Of a stretch of DNA of 64,000 nucleotides, positions 51,607-60,076 are shown one piece after another. The notes under the pieces are model-generated. The model made no database searches, was not told the DNA's origin, and saw nothing but the letters and a program-made list of their open reading frames with translations. Position 1 is the stretch's first letter. Every line of letters starts with the position of its first letter. Source of the stretch: Conexibacter sp. DBS9H8 (GTDB lineage: Bacteria > Actinomycetota > Thermoleophilia > Solirubrobacterales > Solirubrobacteraceae). The DNA lies in assembly GCF_023330685.1 (NCBI RefSeq), contig NZ_CP097128.1, positions 1,364,001-1,428,000 of the forward strand, given 5' to 3'. The translations under genes and the position numbers were made by a program.

Positions 51607-53388
51607 CGCAGCGGGCCGGGAGCGGCCCTGTGAAGCAGAACACGCCGGGCGACGGAGCGCGACGGGGCGACTCAGCCCCCGGGAGCCGGCAGGGTCACCA
51701 GCAGCGCCCGGATCTGGGGGTCCTCGACTACCCAAACGCAGTAGATAACCGGGCGGTTGGTCGCGTGTCGGGATAGCGATGGAGTGGCGGATGGTGACGT
51801 CGTCTTCGCCGATCAGGACCTCGCGGACGACGAGCCGGATGATCTGTTGGCGTTGCTCGACGGTCAGGTTCTCGCCGCTGGTGGAGAGCCGCGCTCGGAA
51901 CCCGTCGAGGGTCTCGGTGAGCTTGAGGTAGGTCTCGGCGTCGTGCAGCTCGGCGTCGAGCGCGTCCAGTTGCGCTTGGAGGGCAGCTTCGCGCTTGCGT
52001 AGCTCAGGGGTGCGGGCGCGGAGCTCGTCGAGCGTGACGAGCTGCTCTTGGTAGCCGTCGAGCAGCCGTCGCAGCGCGTTCTGGGCGCGAGTGAGGTCAC
52101 GTTGGAGCGCGTCCCGGCGCGTGGTTGCTGGGTGCGCGGCGCGGAGAGTCTGGAGCCGCCGGTCGATTTCGGCTTGGATCAGTGTCGGGTCATCGAGTAG
52201 TCCGAGCACGCGTCCCCAGACGAGCTCGTCGATCTCTGGCAAGCGGATGGGCCGGTTATCGCAGACGCGACCTTCGGGGCGGCGGTGACCGTCGGTGCCT
52301 GAGCAGCGGTAGTACTCGCGCAGGAGCCCGTTCTTGTTCCGCGTCGAGCAGCGGTAGTACGCGTAGCCGCACTCACGGCAGGTAAGGATCCCCTGCAGCA
52401 GCGACGGACGGCGTGTGTTGCGCGGCGAGAAGCGGCCGTTGCGCTCAAGCAACTGCTGGACGAGCGCGAACCGCTCGGGGGTCACGAGCGCCGGCACCGC
52501 GATCGGCTTCCACTCCTCAGGGCTGACCTGCTCGCGCGCTCCTCTGGCGGAGCGTTGCCCACGCTGGCGGGCATGACGCGTCTCGCGGACCGGCTGGCCG
52601 GTCGCGTGCGTCTTGCCGTAGGCAGCCTGACCGGAGTACGCCGGGTTGCGGAGAATGCCCCAGATCGTCGCGTTGTTCCAACCCGTCTTGCCGGTCCTGG
52701 TCGGAACGCCCTGCTCTGCGAGCCAGCGTCCGAGCCGGCCGATCGAATAGCCGTCTTCGGTGTAGCGCCGGAACATCTCGCGCACGACCGGCGCCTCGGC
52801 CTCGTCGATCTCGAAGAACGCGTCGGCGTGCTCGGACTTCTTGACATACCGGTAGCCGTACGGAGCGCGGGCGAGAACCGACACTGCGCCGGCCCGAGCG
52901 CGATGCAGCTTCCCGCGACGGCACCGCTCCGCGATCTGCGCCCGCTCATACTCGGCGATCATCCCCTGAAACTGGCGCAGCAGCTCATCCTCAGGTGTGC
53001 CGGACCGCTCTGGCTCCTTCGCGAAGACGACCTCGATCCCCGCTCGCTGGAACTCCTCGAGCAGCAGCACCTGATACGCGTACCGCCGCGCGAGCCGGTC
53101 CGGCGCGTGGCACAGCAGCACCTCGAACCGCCCCTCGACCGCCAGATCACGCAGCCGCTCAAGCTCCGGGCGGCGCAACACCGCGCCGGAGACGCCTTCG
53201 TCCTCGAACACCAGATCGTCGGCGGTCAGCAGTCCGCGGTCGGCGGCAAGCTCACGCAGCGCGGCGGTCTGGCTTTGGATCGTCTGCTCGCGACGCTGAC
53301 GATCCGAGGACACCCGCGCGTAGATCGCCGCCACCCGGCCCCGCCGATCTACCGACTGCCGCTCCACGGTGCTGCTCTCGCTCATCAT
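51574..53388 (-). CDS. Large serine recombinase
   Basis: This 604-aa site-specific recombinase has the resolvase catalytic domain with Ser27 in IYARVSSDRQ and downstream Arg residues (LLCHAPDRLARR). It also has the recombinase domain (APYGYRYVKK to RTGKTGWNNATIWGIL), a zinc ribbon (ILTCRECGYAYYRCS and YYRCSG) and a long coiled coil (about 420-520). It cuts and rejoins DNA through a Ser-DNA bond. The usual family end lies near PGYLLRLG. Here about 50 Pro/Arg/Ala-rich residues follow, read from flanking repeat DNA. The codons for YLLRL form one of two inverted 12-bp repeats that flank the cassette. Codon usage is less GC-biased than neighbours. Confidence 0.9.
   Translation of the reverse strand: MMSESSTVERQSVDRRGRVAAIYARVSSDRQRREQTIQSQTAALRELAADRGLLTADDLVFEDEGVSGAVLRRPELERLRDLAVEGRFEVLLCHAPDRLARRYAYQVLLLEEFQRAGIEVVFAKEPERSGTPEDELLRQFQGMIAEYERAQIAERCRRGKLHRARAGAVSVLARAPYGYRYVKKSEHADAFFEIDEAEAPVVREMFRRYTEDGYSIGRLGRWLAEQGVPTRTGKTGWNNATIWGILRNPAYSGQAAYGKTHATGQPVRETRHARQRGQRSARGAREQVSPEEWKPIAVPALVTPERFALVQQLLERNGRFSPRNTRRPSLLQGILTCRECGYAYYRCSTRNKNGLLREYYRCSGTDGHRRPEGRVCDNRPIRLPEIDELVWGRVLGLLDDPTLIQAEIDRRLQTLRAAHPATTRRDALQRDLTRAQNALRRLLDGYQEQLVTLDELRARTPELRKREAALQAQLDALDAELHDAETYLKLTETLDGFRARLSTSGENLTVEQRQQIIRLVVREVLIGEDDVTIRHSIAIPTRDQPPGYLLRLGSRGPPDPGAAGDPAGSRGLSRPVALRRPACSASQGRSRPAARARPVGEPAP
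51733..51744. repeat. Left inverted 12-bp copy (CAAACGCAGTAG)
   Basis: This sequence is the exact reverse complement of CTACTGCGTTTG at 53915-53926. With flanks the two sites share TA-N-CTACTGCGTTTG-N-GT. This copy lies inside the 3' part of the recombinase gene. Confidence 0.75.
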
Positions 53389-53506
53389 CCCTCCGCTCGT
53401 TGCCGGTCACACGGCGCCGCTCCGGCGCCAACAGCACATACGCCTGCGCCAGCCGCGCATCAGCGAGCCGGTCACCCACGAACTCGATCTCAACGCGTCG
53501 GGCCAC
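53252..53506 (-). CDS. Small protein overlapping the recombinase start
   Basis: The GTG at 53506 opens an 84-aa frame starting MARRVEIEFVGDRLADARLA, then QAYVLLAPERRR. It overlaps the end of the upstream RHH-like gene by 17 bases and the first 137 bases of the recombinase gene in another frame. The first 45 residues look like a conserved small protein, while the rest is the recombinase start read out of frame. The nested overlaps suggest coupled translation of three cassette genes. I do not know the function. Confidence 0.5.
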   Translation of the reverse strand: MARRVEIEFVGDRLADARLAQAYVLLAPERRRVTGNERRDDEREQHRGAAVGRSAGPGGGDLRAGVLGSSASRADDPKPDRRAA

Positions 53507-53837
53507 CGGGCCGCGCGCCCGTCTGATCGAGATACCCGGCCACCGCCACGGCCGTGGTCGCGCTCAACGACAGACCGTTGGACCGCGCACGCTCGCGCAG
53601 CCCAGCGATCAAGGACGGCGCCAGCCTGACCGTGAACACCACCGTGCGCTCCGGCACCACGACACCCTCTGGCCGCGCCAACGCCTCATTCACGTACCGA
53701 CGCCCTTGACGTTCCGAGAGGCCGAACTCGGCCTCCAACCCACGCACCACGTCTGCGGGCGACCGATCGGCCAGCAACACAACCGCCCGGTTCACTCGAA
53801 CGGCGAATTCGTCCGCGGAGGCACGACGCGAAGCCAT
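53490..53837 (-). CDS. Small DNA-binding-like protein of the recombinase cassette
   Basis: This 115-aa protein has a helical N-terminal part (EFAVRVNRAVVLLADRSPAD, GLSERQGRRYVNEAL) that resembles a helix-turn-helix. The C-terminal part (VVFTVRLAPSLIAGLRERA, then SNGLSLSATTAVAVAGYL) resembles a ribbon-helix-helix. It could be a recombination directionality factor or a repressor of the cassette. AAGGGA lies upstream of the ATG. It is the first of three overlapping genes leading into the recombinase. Confidence 0.65.
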   Translation of the reverse strand: MASRRASADEFAVRVNRAVVLLADRSPADVVRGLEAEFGLSERQGRRYVNEALARPEGVVVPERTVVFTVRLAPSLIAGLRERARSNGLSLSATTAVAVAGYLDQTGARPGGPTR

Positions 53838-54442
53838 CAGTCCCTTGAGTACTACACATCACGGCAGACTCCTTCCCACCGGACGCCCACCCAGCCACTC
53901 AAACTCGAAGGTACCTACTGCGTTTGTGTCTTCTCGTCTCCGCCGAACCGCGCCCACAGCTCGGAGAGGGTCCGGCGGGCCACGGCCTTCCGGCCTCGCT
54001 GGCCTCGGCCTCGCGGGCCTCGGCCTCGCGAGCCTCGCGGCCGAGCTGGCCGAGCATCGCCCCGTGGCATTCGAGCGCGATGCCGAGGAGCCCCTCGCTC
54101 CCCGGAGCCGTCTCACCGTCGAGGTCCGGAGACCGGTGGGCAGGGCGGCCGCACGCTGCGCGAGGGCGGCTGCTGCGGCAGTTCGCCCCGGCCGCGAGCC
54201 TCGCGGGCGCTCTCCCCGCCCGCCCGGCCGACGGCCTGTCGGAGCTCAGGATGGAGGTCGTCGAGCTGACCGACGCTCGCGGTGAAGAGAGCGAGCGCCG
54301 CCTCGAGCTCGCCGCTGCGTCGCCGACTCGGCGGCTGAGGGTGCGGACGGCGGCGGCGGGGGCCGCCGGCGGATCCCGACCGCCCCCGCCGCCGACGGAC
54401 GGCGGGGTCGAGCCGGGGGAGGCCACGACGGCCGGTCCGGTC
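53838..54442. other. 605-bp region with the right cassette boundary and a possible degraded coding sequence
   Basis: It contains the right inverted repeat at 53915-53926. On the minus strand, protein-like fragments appear in different frames. The first is ELEAALALFTASVGQLDDLH, the second LLGIALECHGAMLGQLGREA and the third AVARRTLSELWARFGGDE. The last ends at a TAG inside the right repeat. They could be pieces of one frameshifted host gene downstream of the decarboxylase. High GC makes such fragments easy to over-read. I see no intact gene. Confidence 0.35.
53915..53926. repeat. Right inverted 12-bp copy (CTACTGCGTTTG)
   Basis: Reverse complement of 51733-51744. The two copies face each other across a 2.2-kb segment holding all three recombinase-cassette genes. 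Confidence 0.75.
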
Positions 54443-55882
54443 TCAGCCGCCGAGCGCGGCGCCGACGCGCAGCACCTCGTCGACGAGGACGTGGACGTCG
54501 GCGTCGGTCGTGCGGAAGTTGACGAAGCAGGGGCGGATCGCCGTCGCTCCGTCGACGACGGCGGAGGCGACCCAGACGTGTCCGTCCTGTTGGAGGCGGC
54601 GGGTCACCTGCCGGTTGTGCTCGTCGATGTCGACGGCCGGGTCGGCCGGGAGGTGCTGGAAGGGAAGCACCGACAGGCTCGGCGGGCCGGTGAGCGGCGC
54701 GAGCCGGGGATGGGCCGCCACGAGGTCGTAGAGGAGCTGGGCGTGGGCGAGGTTCTGCTCGATCGCCGCTCGGAACCGCTCGGCCCCGTGCACCCGGAAG
54801 GCGAGCCAGAACTTCAGGGCACGGAACGGCCGTGAGTACTCGAGTGTGTGATCGACCGCGTTGGGCAGCTCCTCCTCGTCGGGCATATAGGACTTGGGGT
54901 GTCCGAAGGTCGCCTCGAGGACCGCGGGGTCGCGGACGAGTACGGCGCCGCAGGCCTTGGGCAGGTACAGCCACTTGTGCGGGTCGACGGTGAGCGAGTC
55001 CGCCCGCTCGAGTCCGGCGAAGTGCGCGCGCAGCCGCGGGATCGCCGCCGCCGGGGCGCCGTAGGCACCGTCGACGTGCAGCCACACGCCGTGATCGGCG
55101 GCGATGTCGGCGAGCTCGTCGATCGGGTCGATCGCGCCCGTCAGCGTCGTGCCGGCCGTCGCGACCACCGCCATCGGCGCGATCCCGGCGGCCCGGTCGG
55201 CCGCGATCGCCGCCGCGACGGCGGCGGGGTCGACGCCCCGGTCGGCCCGCTGGGGGAGGGCGCGGGTGAAGTCCCGGCCGATGCCGAGCAGCTCGACGGC
55301 GCGGACGACGGAGGCGTGCGCCTCCGCCGAGCAGTAGACGGCGACGGGCCGCCCGGCGAGCCCGCGGGTGCGGACGTCCGGGTAGAGGTGCTGGCGGGCG
55401 GCGGCGAGCGCGGTGACGTTGGAGATCGTCCCGCCACTGGTGAAGTGGCCGTCGGCGGCCGGGAAGCCGATGAAATCGGCGAGCCACCCGATCGCCTGGC
55501 TCTCGAGTTCGCTCGCCGCCGCCGACCAGGCGGCGAGGTTGATGTCAAAGGACTCCGCGAGCGCGTCGGCGAGGACCCCGGACTCGAGCCCCGAGCCGCC
55601 GACAAAGCCGAAGTAGCGCGGCCGGGACTGGGCGAGGCTGCGGTCGAGCACTGACATCGCTGCGTCGATCGCCTCGGGCAGTGGGCGCCCGTGCTCGGGA
55701 AGCGGTTCGGCCAGCAGTGTGCGCAGCGCGTCGTCGGCGGCGGGCTCGACCTCCCGCGCCCGGCGGAAGCCGTCCCAGGCGGTCGCAAGCTCCTGGCTGA
55801 GGCGCCCGAGCGCGATCGCGTCCGCCCCCGCGAGCCCGAGCGGCGGGGAGAGCGGGGAGGCCGGGGGCGCGAACTCTGACAT
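54443..55882 (-). CDS. Pyridoxal-phosphate-dependent amino-acid decarboxylase (aromatic/glutamate decarboxylase group II)
   Basis: This 479-aa enzyme belongs to the group II PLP decarboxylases that make amines from aromatic or acidic amino acids. The PLP Lys lies in LTVDPHKWLYLP, and HVDGAYGAPAAAIPRL supplies the Asp contacting the pyridine ring. GHFTSGGTISNVTALAAAR and AHASVVRAVELLGIG are further family segments. Substrate is not decidable from sequence. I chose the ATG at 55882 because TAGGGT lies seven bases upstream, again a leaderless layout. A longer in-frame extension to 56080 runs into the lipase gene's 3' end. Confidence 0.9.
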   Translation of the reverse strand: MSEFAPPASPLSPPLGLAGADAIALGRLSQELATAWDGFRRAREVEPAADDALRTLLAEPLPEHGRPLPEAIDAAMSVLDRSLAQSRPRYFGFVGGSGLESGVLADALAESFDINLAAWSAAASELESQAIGWLADFIGFPAADGHFTSGGTISNVTALAAARQHLYPDVRTRGLAGRPVAVYCSAEAHASVVRAVELLGIGRDFTRALPQRADRGVDPAAVAAAIAADRAAGIAPMAVVATAGTTLTGAIDPIDELADIAADHGVWLHVDGAYGAPAAAIPRLRAHFAGLERADSLTVDPHKWLYLPKACGAVLVRDPAVLEATFGHPKSYMPDEEELPNAVDHTLEYSRPFRALKFWLAFRVHGAERFRAAIEQNLAHAQLLYDLVAAHPRLAPLTGPPSLSVLPFQHLPADPAVDIDEHNRQVTRRLQQDGHVWVASAVVDGATAIRPCFVNFRTTDADVHVLVDEVLRVGAALGG

Positions 55883-55946
55883 GAACGCCACCCTAGTACA
55901 GCCTGGGCCCAGGCCCAAGCTCGTTTCCGCCGGCCGGCGCCGGTCC

Positions 55947-57080
55947 TCAGCCCGATCGTCTGGCGGTGCGACGGCGGACCGTTCGCGTAGCGCGGGTGCG
56001 GGGCGCCGGCTGGCCCGGGCAGTGTGCGGTGACGTAGCAGGCGAGCGGCGGCTCGGTGGACACGTGTGGGTAGGTCGCAAGCGTCTCTGCGACGCCGGCC
56101 CCGAGCGTGGCGAAGTCGAGCGGGAAGGTGAGCGGGTTGACGCCCGGCATCAGCGGATCGAGGCAGACCGACCGGGGCACGAGTGCCGGGTTGGCCGGTC
56201 CGGCATGGGTGAGCGCCTCCAGTGCGATCGCGTAGGCGGTCGCGTCGTAGGTGCCGATGCCGAGATGCTCGCTGACGTCGTTGGGACAGACCTGCTGGAT
56301 CGCGACGTTGGTGATCGCCCCGTCCCCGGTGGTGAGGGCCGAGGACGGGTGGGGCCCGATGTTGGGCACGACGACCTCATCCGTGTCTGTGTAGATGTTC
56401 GTGTAGGAGATGCCCGCGAAGGTCTCCTGGTACGAGTTGAGGGCAGCGAGGAAGTGGGAGCCGATCGCCTGCTGCCAGATCGCCGGGGCGCAGCCGTCGG
56501 CGCAGGCCAGGTTCGCGTCGACCGTTCCGTGGTTGCTCGGGGAGAGACCGATTACGGCGTTCACCAGCGGCCGCGTGTCGGGCCAGAAGCGCAGCGCCCA
56601 GCGGGGCACCATCCCTCCCTGGGAGTGTCCGACGATGTCCACCTTCTGCCCGGACATCGCGTGCATCGTGCGGATCGCGGAGACGATGTACTCGCCCGCG
56701 ATCTGGATGTCGGCCATGCCGTCGTTGGGCAGGTCGACCGTGCAGTACGGAATCTTCGCTCGGCTGAGGGCGGGCTCCCAGTTCCAGGCGAACTCGGACG
56801 GGTTGAGCAGGGTGCCGGGGACGAGCAGAACCGGGGCGCGGCGGGCGCGGGTGACCGAGGCGGTGCAGACAAGGGCGCTGCGCAACTGGGCAGCGGGAAC
56901 GCTGAGGGACGGTCCGGGCTGATTCACGGGGGCGTAGGTGATCGCCAGAGCGGGCGTGGCCGTCACAAGCGCTCCCGCCAGCGTGGCGAACCCGGTGACG
57001 AGCGCCGCCCACAACCGGCGCGGTGACCGCGACGCCCCACGCCTCCGCCCACCTGTCCATGAACCGTTCCATGCGCGCAT
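55947..57080 (-). CDS. Secreted CALB-like lipase/esterase
   Basis: This 377-aa protein has a long export signal (twin arginines in SPRRLWAALVTG, hydrophobic run, ALA cleavage site). Its alpha/beta-hydrolase domain strongly resembles Candida antarctica lipase B: APVLLVPGTLLNP, EFAWNWEPALSRAKIPYCTV, AGEYIVSAIRTMHAMSG and the nucleophile elbow VGHSQGGMVPRWALRFWPD. The catalytic Ser is in GHSQGG. An Asp in the DTDEVV region and a later His should complete the triad. It probably hydrolyses lipids or esters outside the cell. GGAGGGG lies eight bases before the ATG at 57080. A basic Arg/Thr-rich tail ends the protein. Confidence 0.88.
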   Translation of the reverse strand: MRAWNGSWTGGRRRGASRSPRRLWAALVTGFATLAGALVTATPALAITYAPVNQPGPSLSVPAAQLRSALVCTASVTRARRAPVLLVPGTLLNPSEFAWNWEPALSRAKIPYCTVDLPNDGMADIQIAGEYIVSAIRTMHAMSGQKVDIVGHSQGGMVPRWALRFWPDTRPLVNAVIGLSPSNHGTVDANLACADGCAPAIWQQAIGSHFLAALNSYQETFAGISYTNIYTDTDEVVVPNIGPHPSSALTTGDGAITNVAIQQVCPNDVSEHLGIGTYDATAYAIALEALTHAGPANPALVPRSVCLDPLMPGVNPLTFPLDFATLGAGVAETLATYPHVSTEPPLACYVTAHCPGQPAPRTRATRTVRRRTARRSG

Positions 57081-57138
57081 CCGCGACCCCTCCCGTCGAC
57101 GACCCTGACTGACCTTACGGCGCGCAGATCGCCGTGGA

Positions 57139-57543
57139 TCAGCGGCTGCGCATGAACCGGTGAACGGCGGCGAGCAGCTCCCGGCTCTTGGTCGCCGCCG
57201 CGTCCGGGTCCCCGGCGGCGAGGGCATCCGCGACGCAGTGGTTGACGTGCGCGTCGAGGATCCGGAAGGCGACCGCGTCCAGGGCCGTGCTCACCGCGGA
57301 GATCTGGGTGAGGATGTCAACGCAGTAACGGTCATCGGCGACCATTCGCTCCAGTCCGCGGACCTGACCCTCGATCCGGCGCAGCCGCTTGACGAGCGCG
57401 TCCTTCTCCGGCGCGTAGCCATACCCGCCGGCGGGCGGAGGGGAGGAGCCCGGCGCCGACGACGCCGGCGTGGTGCGCTTCGGCGCCGGGGTCGACGGCG
57501 CTGTCACCTCCCGTGCAGGCTGGCGAGCCGGCGGCACGGTCAT
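57139..57543 (-). CDS. csoR: CsoR-type copper-sensing repressor
   Basis: This 134-aa protein has a disordered Pro-rich N-terminus and a CsoR/RcnR helical domain from about residue 46 (DALVKRLRRIEGQVRGLERM). The Cu(I) ligands are Cys74, His99 and Cys103, with the exact 25- and 4-residue spacing of CsoR's Cys-His-Cys site. Copper binding should release it from its operator. The ATG overlaps the CopA stop codon (ATGA), making it the last gene of the copper operon. A matching operator is present at 60008. Confidence 0.93.
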   Translation of the reverse strand: MTVPPARQPAREVTAPSTPAPKRTTPASSAPGSSPPPAGGYGYAPEKDALVKRLRRIEGQVRGLERMVADDRYCVDILTQISAVSTALDAVAFRILDAHVNHCVADALAAGDPDAAATKSRELLAAVHRFMRSR

Positions 57544-59729
57544 GCCCCGGTCCGGCTCGACCGGAATCGGGTCAGGGTGAGTGAGTTGGCGACGACGGTG
57601 ACGCTCGAGGCGGCCATCGCGGCGCTCGCCACGATCGGGTCGACGACCCCGGTGATGGCGAGCGGAAGCGCGACGACGTTGTAGGCGAAGGCCCAGAACA
57701 GGTTGGCCTTGATCGTCGAGAGCGTGCGGCGGGCGAGGGCGATCGCATCGACGGCGGCGCGCAGGTCACCGGAGACGAGGGTGAGGTCGGAGGCTTCGAT
57801 GGCGACGTCACTGCCGGTTCCGATCGCCAGGCCGAGGTCGGCCTGGGTGAGGGCGGCGGCGTCATTGATCCCGTCCCCGACCATCGCGACGACCTCCCCG
57901 GCGCGCTGGCGTCGCTGCACCTCCGCCACCTTCCCGTCCGGCCGCACGCCCGCGCACACCTCGTCGATCCCCAGGGTGGCGGCGACGGCGCCAGCCGCGC
58001 GCGGGTTGTCCCCGGTGAGCAGCACGGGCCGGAGGCCGAGCCGGGTGAGCCCAGCGATCGCCTCCGCGCTTGTGGGCTTGACCCGGTCGGCGAGCGCGAC
58101 GACTCCTGCCCCAGCGCCGTCGATGCCGACGACGACGACGGTCCGTCCCGCGGCCTCCTGCTCAACGACGGCGCGGCGCAGTTCCGCCGGGAGGCGGGCC
58201 TCGGCGTCACCGGGATCCGGGGGGCGCTCGACGGTGACGGTGTGGCCGGCCACCTCGGCCCGGACACCGAGGCCCGGATCGTTGTTGAAGGCCTCCGCGG
58301 TGGGAACGGTCACCCCGGTCGCCGCGGCGTGGGCGAGGATCGCGGCGCCGACCGGATGCTCGCTGGAGCGCTCGGCGGCCGCCGCAGCGGCGAGCAGCCC
58401 TTCGGTGTCGTGGCCCGGGCCGGCGATGACCGCCACGACGCTCATCCGACCTTCGGTCACCGTTCCGGTTTTGTCGAGGAGAACCGTCGTGATCCTGCGG
58501 CTGCGCTCGAGCACCTCGGGGCCGGAGAAGACGAGCCCCAACTGGGCGCCCCGGCCGGTGCCGGCGATCAGCGCCGTCGGCGTCGCGAGCCCGAGCGCGC
58601 ACGGGCAGGCGATCACGAGCACGGCGACCGCGTGGGTGAAGGCGGCCGCCGCGTCCGCGCCCGACACCAGCCACCCGACGAGGGTGGCCAGAGAGAGGGC
58701 GATGACGACGGGTACGAACACGCCCGCGACCCGGTCGGCGAGCCGTTGCACCTGCGCCTTGCCGGCCTGGGCGGCGTTGACGAGACGGCCGATCTGCGCG
58801 AGCGTGGTCGCCTCGCCGACCCGGGTCGCGCGGACGACGAGCCGGCCGGTGGTGAGGATCGTCGCGCCGGTGACCTCGCTCCCCGGCTCGGCCCGCACCG
58901 GAAGCGGCTCACCGGTGAGCAGCGAGGCGTCCACCGCCGCGGCCCCTTCCTCGACGATGCCGTCCGTCGGGATCCGCTCGCCCGGACGGACGAGGAAGCG
59001 GTCACCGACTCTCAGCGTCGCTGCGGGCACCGGTCGGGCCTCTCCGTCCTCCCACAGCGACGCCTCCTGGGGATGGAGGGCGAGCAGAGCCCGCGTCGCC
59101 TCGCCGGTCCGCCGCTTGGCGCGAGCCTCCAGGAAGCGCCCGGCGAGGATGAAGGTGGTGATGAGGGCGGCGGTGTCGAAGTAGACGGGCTCTGACAGCC
59201 CGGTGAGGAGCACGACCGCCGACCAGGTCCAGGCGGCCAGGGTCCCGACGCTCACGAGCGTGTCCATCGTCGCGGCCCCGTGACGGGCGTTGGTGAGGGC
59301 GGCGGTGTGGAAGGGCCAGCCCGCCCAGAACACGACCGGGACGGTGAGAGCGAGGGCGACCCACTCCCAGCCGCTGAAGCGCAGCCCGGGGGCTAGGGCG
59401 AGCAGCACGACCGGAACCGACAGCGTGGCGGCGCCGAGGAGACGCCGGCGGTAGGGACCGACCGGGTCAGACGGGGTGCCGGTCGGTCCGGCGATCGCCG
59501 CGTGGTAACCGGCAGCCTCGACCGCGGCGATGAGCGCGCTGACGGAGGCGCGCTCGGGGTCAAAGGCGACGCTCGCCTGCTCGGAGGCGTAGTTGACGCT
59601 CGCGCTCACACCCTCGAGACGGTTGAGTCGCTTCTCGATCCGGGCGGCGCACGAGGCACACGTCATGCCGTCGAGTTCGAGCTCGACCGTCGCCGCGCCG
59701 GACTCGGAGGTCCCGGGGGAGACCGCCAT
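57540..59729 (-). CDS. copA: Copper-exporting P1B-type ATPase (CopA)
   Basis: This 729-aa pump exports Cu(I). The N-terminal HMA domain has GMTCASC (Cys24, Cys27). Eight transmembrane helices follow, with CPCALGLATPTA in the ion path, the actuator TGE in LLTGEPLPVRA, the phosphorylated Asp in DKTGTVTEG, HP in SSEHPVGAAIL, TGDN and MVGDGINDAAAL. All catalytic residues are intact. AGGAGG lies seven bases upstream of the ATG. It is preceded by the chaperone and followed by CsoR, a self-regulating copper detoxification operon. Confidence 0.95.
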   Translation of the reverse strand: MAVSPGTSESGAATVELELDGMTCASCAARIEKRLNRLEGVSASVNYASEQASVAFDPERASVSALIAAVEAAGYHAAIAGPTGTPSDPVGPYRRRLLGAATLSVPVVLLALAPGLRFSGWEWVALALTVPVVFWAGWPFHTAALTNARHGAATMDTLVSVGTLAAWTWSAVVLLTGLSEPVYFDTAALITTFILAGRFLEARAKRRTGEATRALLALHPQEASLWEDGEARPVPAATLRVGDRFLVRPGERIPTDGIVEEGAAAVDASLLTGEPLPVRAEPGSEVTGATILTTGRLVVRATRVGEATTLAQIGRLVNAAQAGKAQVQRLADRVAGVFVPVVIALSLATLVGWLVSGADAAAAFTHAVAVLVIACPCALGLATPTALIAGTGRGAQLGLVFSGPEVLERSRRITTVLLDKTGTVTEGRMSVVAVIAGPGHDTEGLLAAAAAAERSSEHPVGAAILAHAAATGVTVPTAEAFNNDPGLGVRAEVAGHTVTVERPPDPGDAEARLPAELRRAVVEQEAAGRTVVVVGIDGAGAGVVALADRVKPTSAEAIAGLTRLGLRPVLLTGDNPRAAGAVAATLGIDEVCAGVRPDGKVAEVQRRQRAGEVVAMVGDGINDAAALTQADLGLAIGTGSDVAIEASDLTLVSGDLRAAVDAIALARRTLSTIKANLFWAFAYNVVALPLAITGVVDPIVASAAMAASSVTVVANSLTLTRFRSSRTGA

Positions 59730-59760
59730 CAGTCCGCCTCCTGCCCGGGGAGGCCGGCCA

Positions 59761-59964
59761 TCAGTCCGCCTCGTACCCGGCGGCGTCGATCGCCTCCCGT
59801 AGGGCCCGATCGTCGAGGTTCTCCCCGCTCACGGTCACGCGCTTGCTCGTCAGGTCGACGTGGACGGTCACGACGCCGGTGACCTGGGTCAGCTCCTCCC
59901 GTACGGCCGTCTCGCAGTGGGCGCAGCTCATGCCGGGAACGTGGAAGTCGAGCGTCTCAGCCAT
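59761..59964 (-). CDS. Copper chaperone (HMA domain, CopZ-like)
   Basis: This 67-aa protein is a single heavy-metal-associated domain with the Cu(I) motif GMSCAHC (Cys14, Cys17) and the typical ending LREAIDAAGYEAD. It delivers copper to CopA. GGAGGCC precedes the ATG at 59964. It is the first gene of the copper operon, with the CsoR-type operator 44 bases upstream. A 15-bp sequence (CCATCAGTCCGCCTC) is repeated at its 3' end and at the CopA start. Confidence 0.92.
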   Translation of the reverse strand: MAETLDFHVPGMSCAHCETAVREELTQVTGVVTVHVDLTSKRVTVSGENLDDRALREAIDAAGYEAD

Positions 59965-60007
59965 CGGGGGCCTCCTCAGGAGAGTGAGAGTGAGCAGCGG
60001 GTCACAG

Positions 60008-60024
60008 ATACCCCCCTGGAGTAT
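60008..60024. promoter_or_regulatory. CsoR operator upstream of the copper operon
   Basis: ATACCCCCCTGGAGTAT is a near-perfect palindrome of the type known for CsoR (AT-flanked C-run and G-run). It overlaps a TATACT -10 box on the minus strand (60025-60020), so bound CsoR would block the copper promoter. The divergent ClC gene starts 53 bases away. Confidence 0.82.
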
Positions 60025-60076
60025 ATAGCGATCGGCACGCGGCAGATGTATCGCTGCCCGATAACATCGTGTCACG

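Noticed and set aside
51733..53926. attL/attR of an integrated element
   Set aside because: The 12-bp copies are in inverted, not direct, orientation, so simple integration does not explain them. I kept them as candidate inversion or binding sites.
53899..54426. 175-codon minus-strand open frame next to the decarboxylase
   Set aside because: It is Ser/Arg/Pro-rich at the start and the protein-like pieces switch frames. It is better described as possible decayed sequence.
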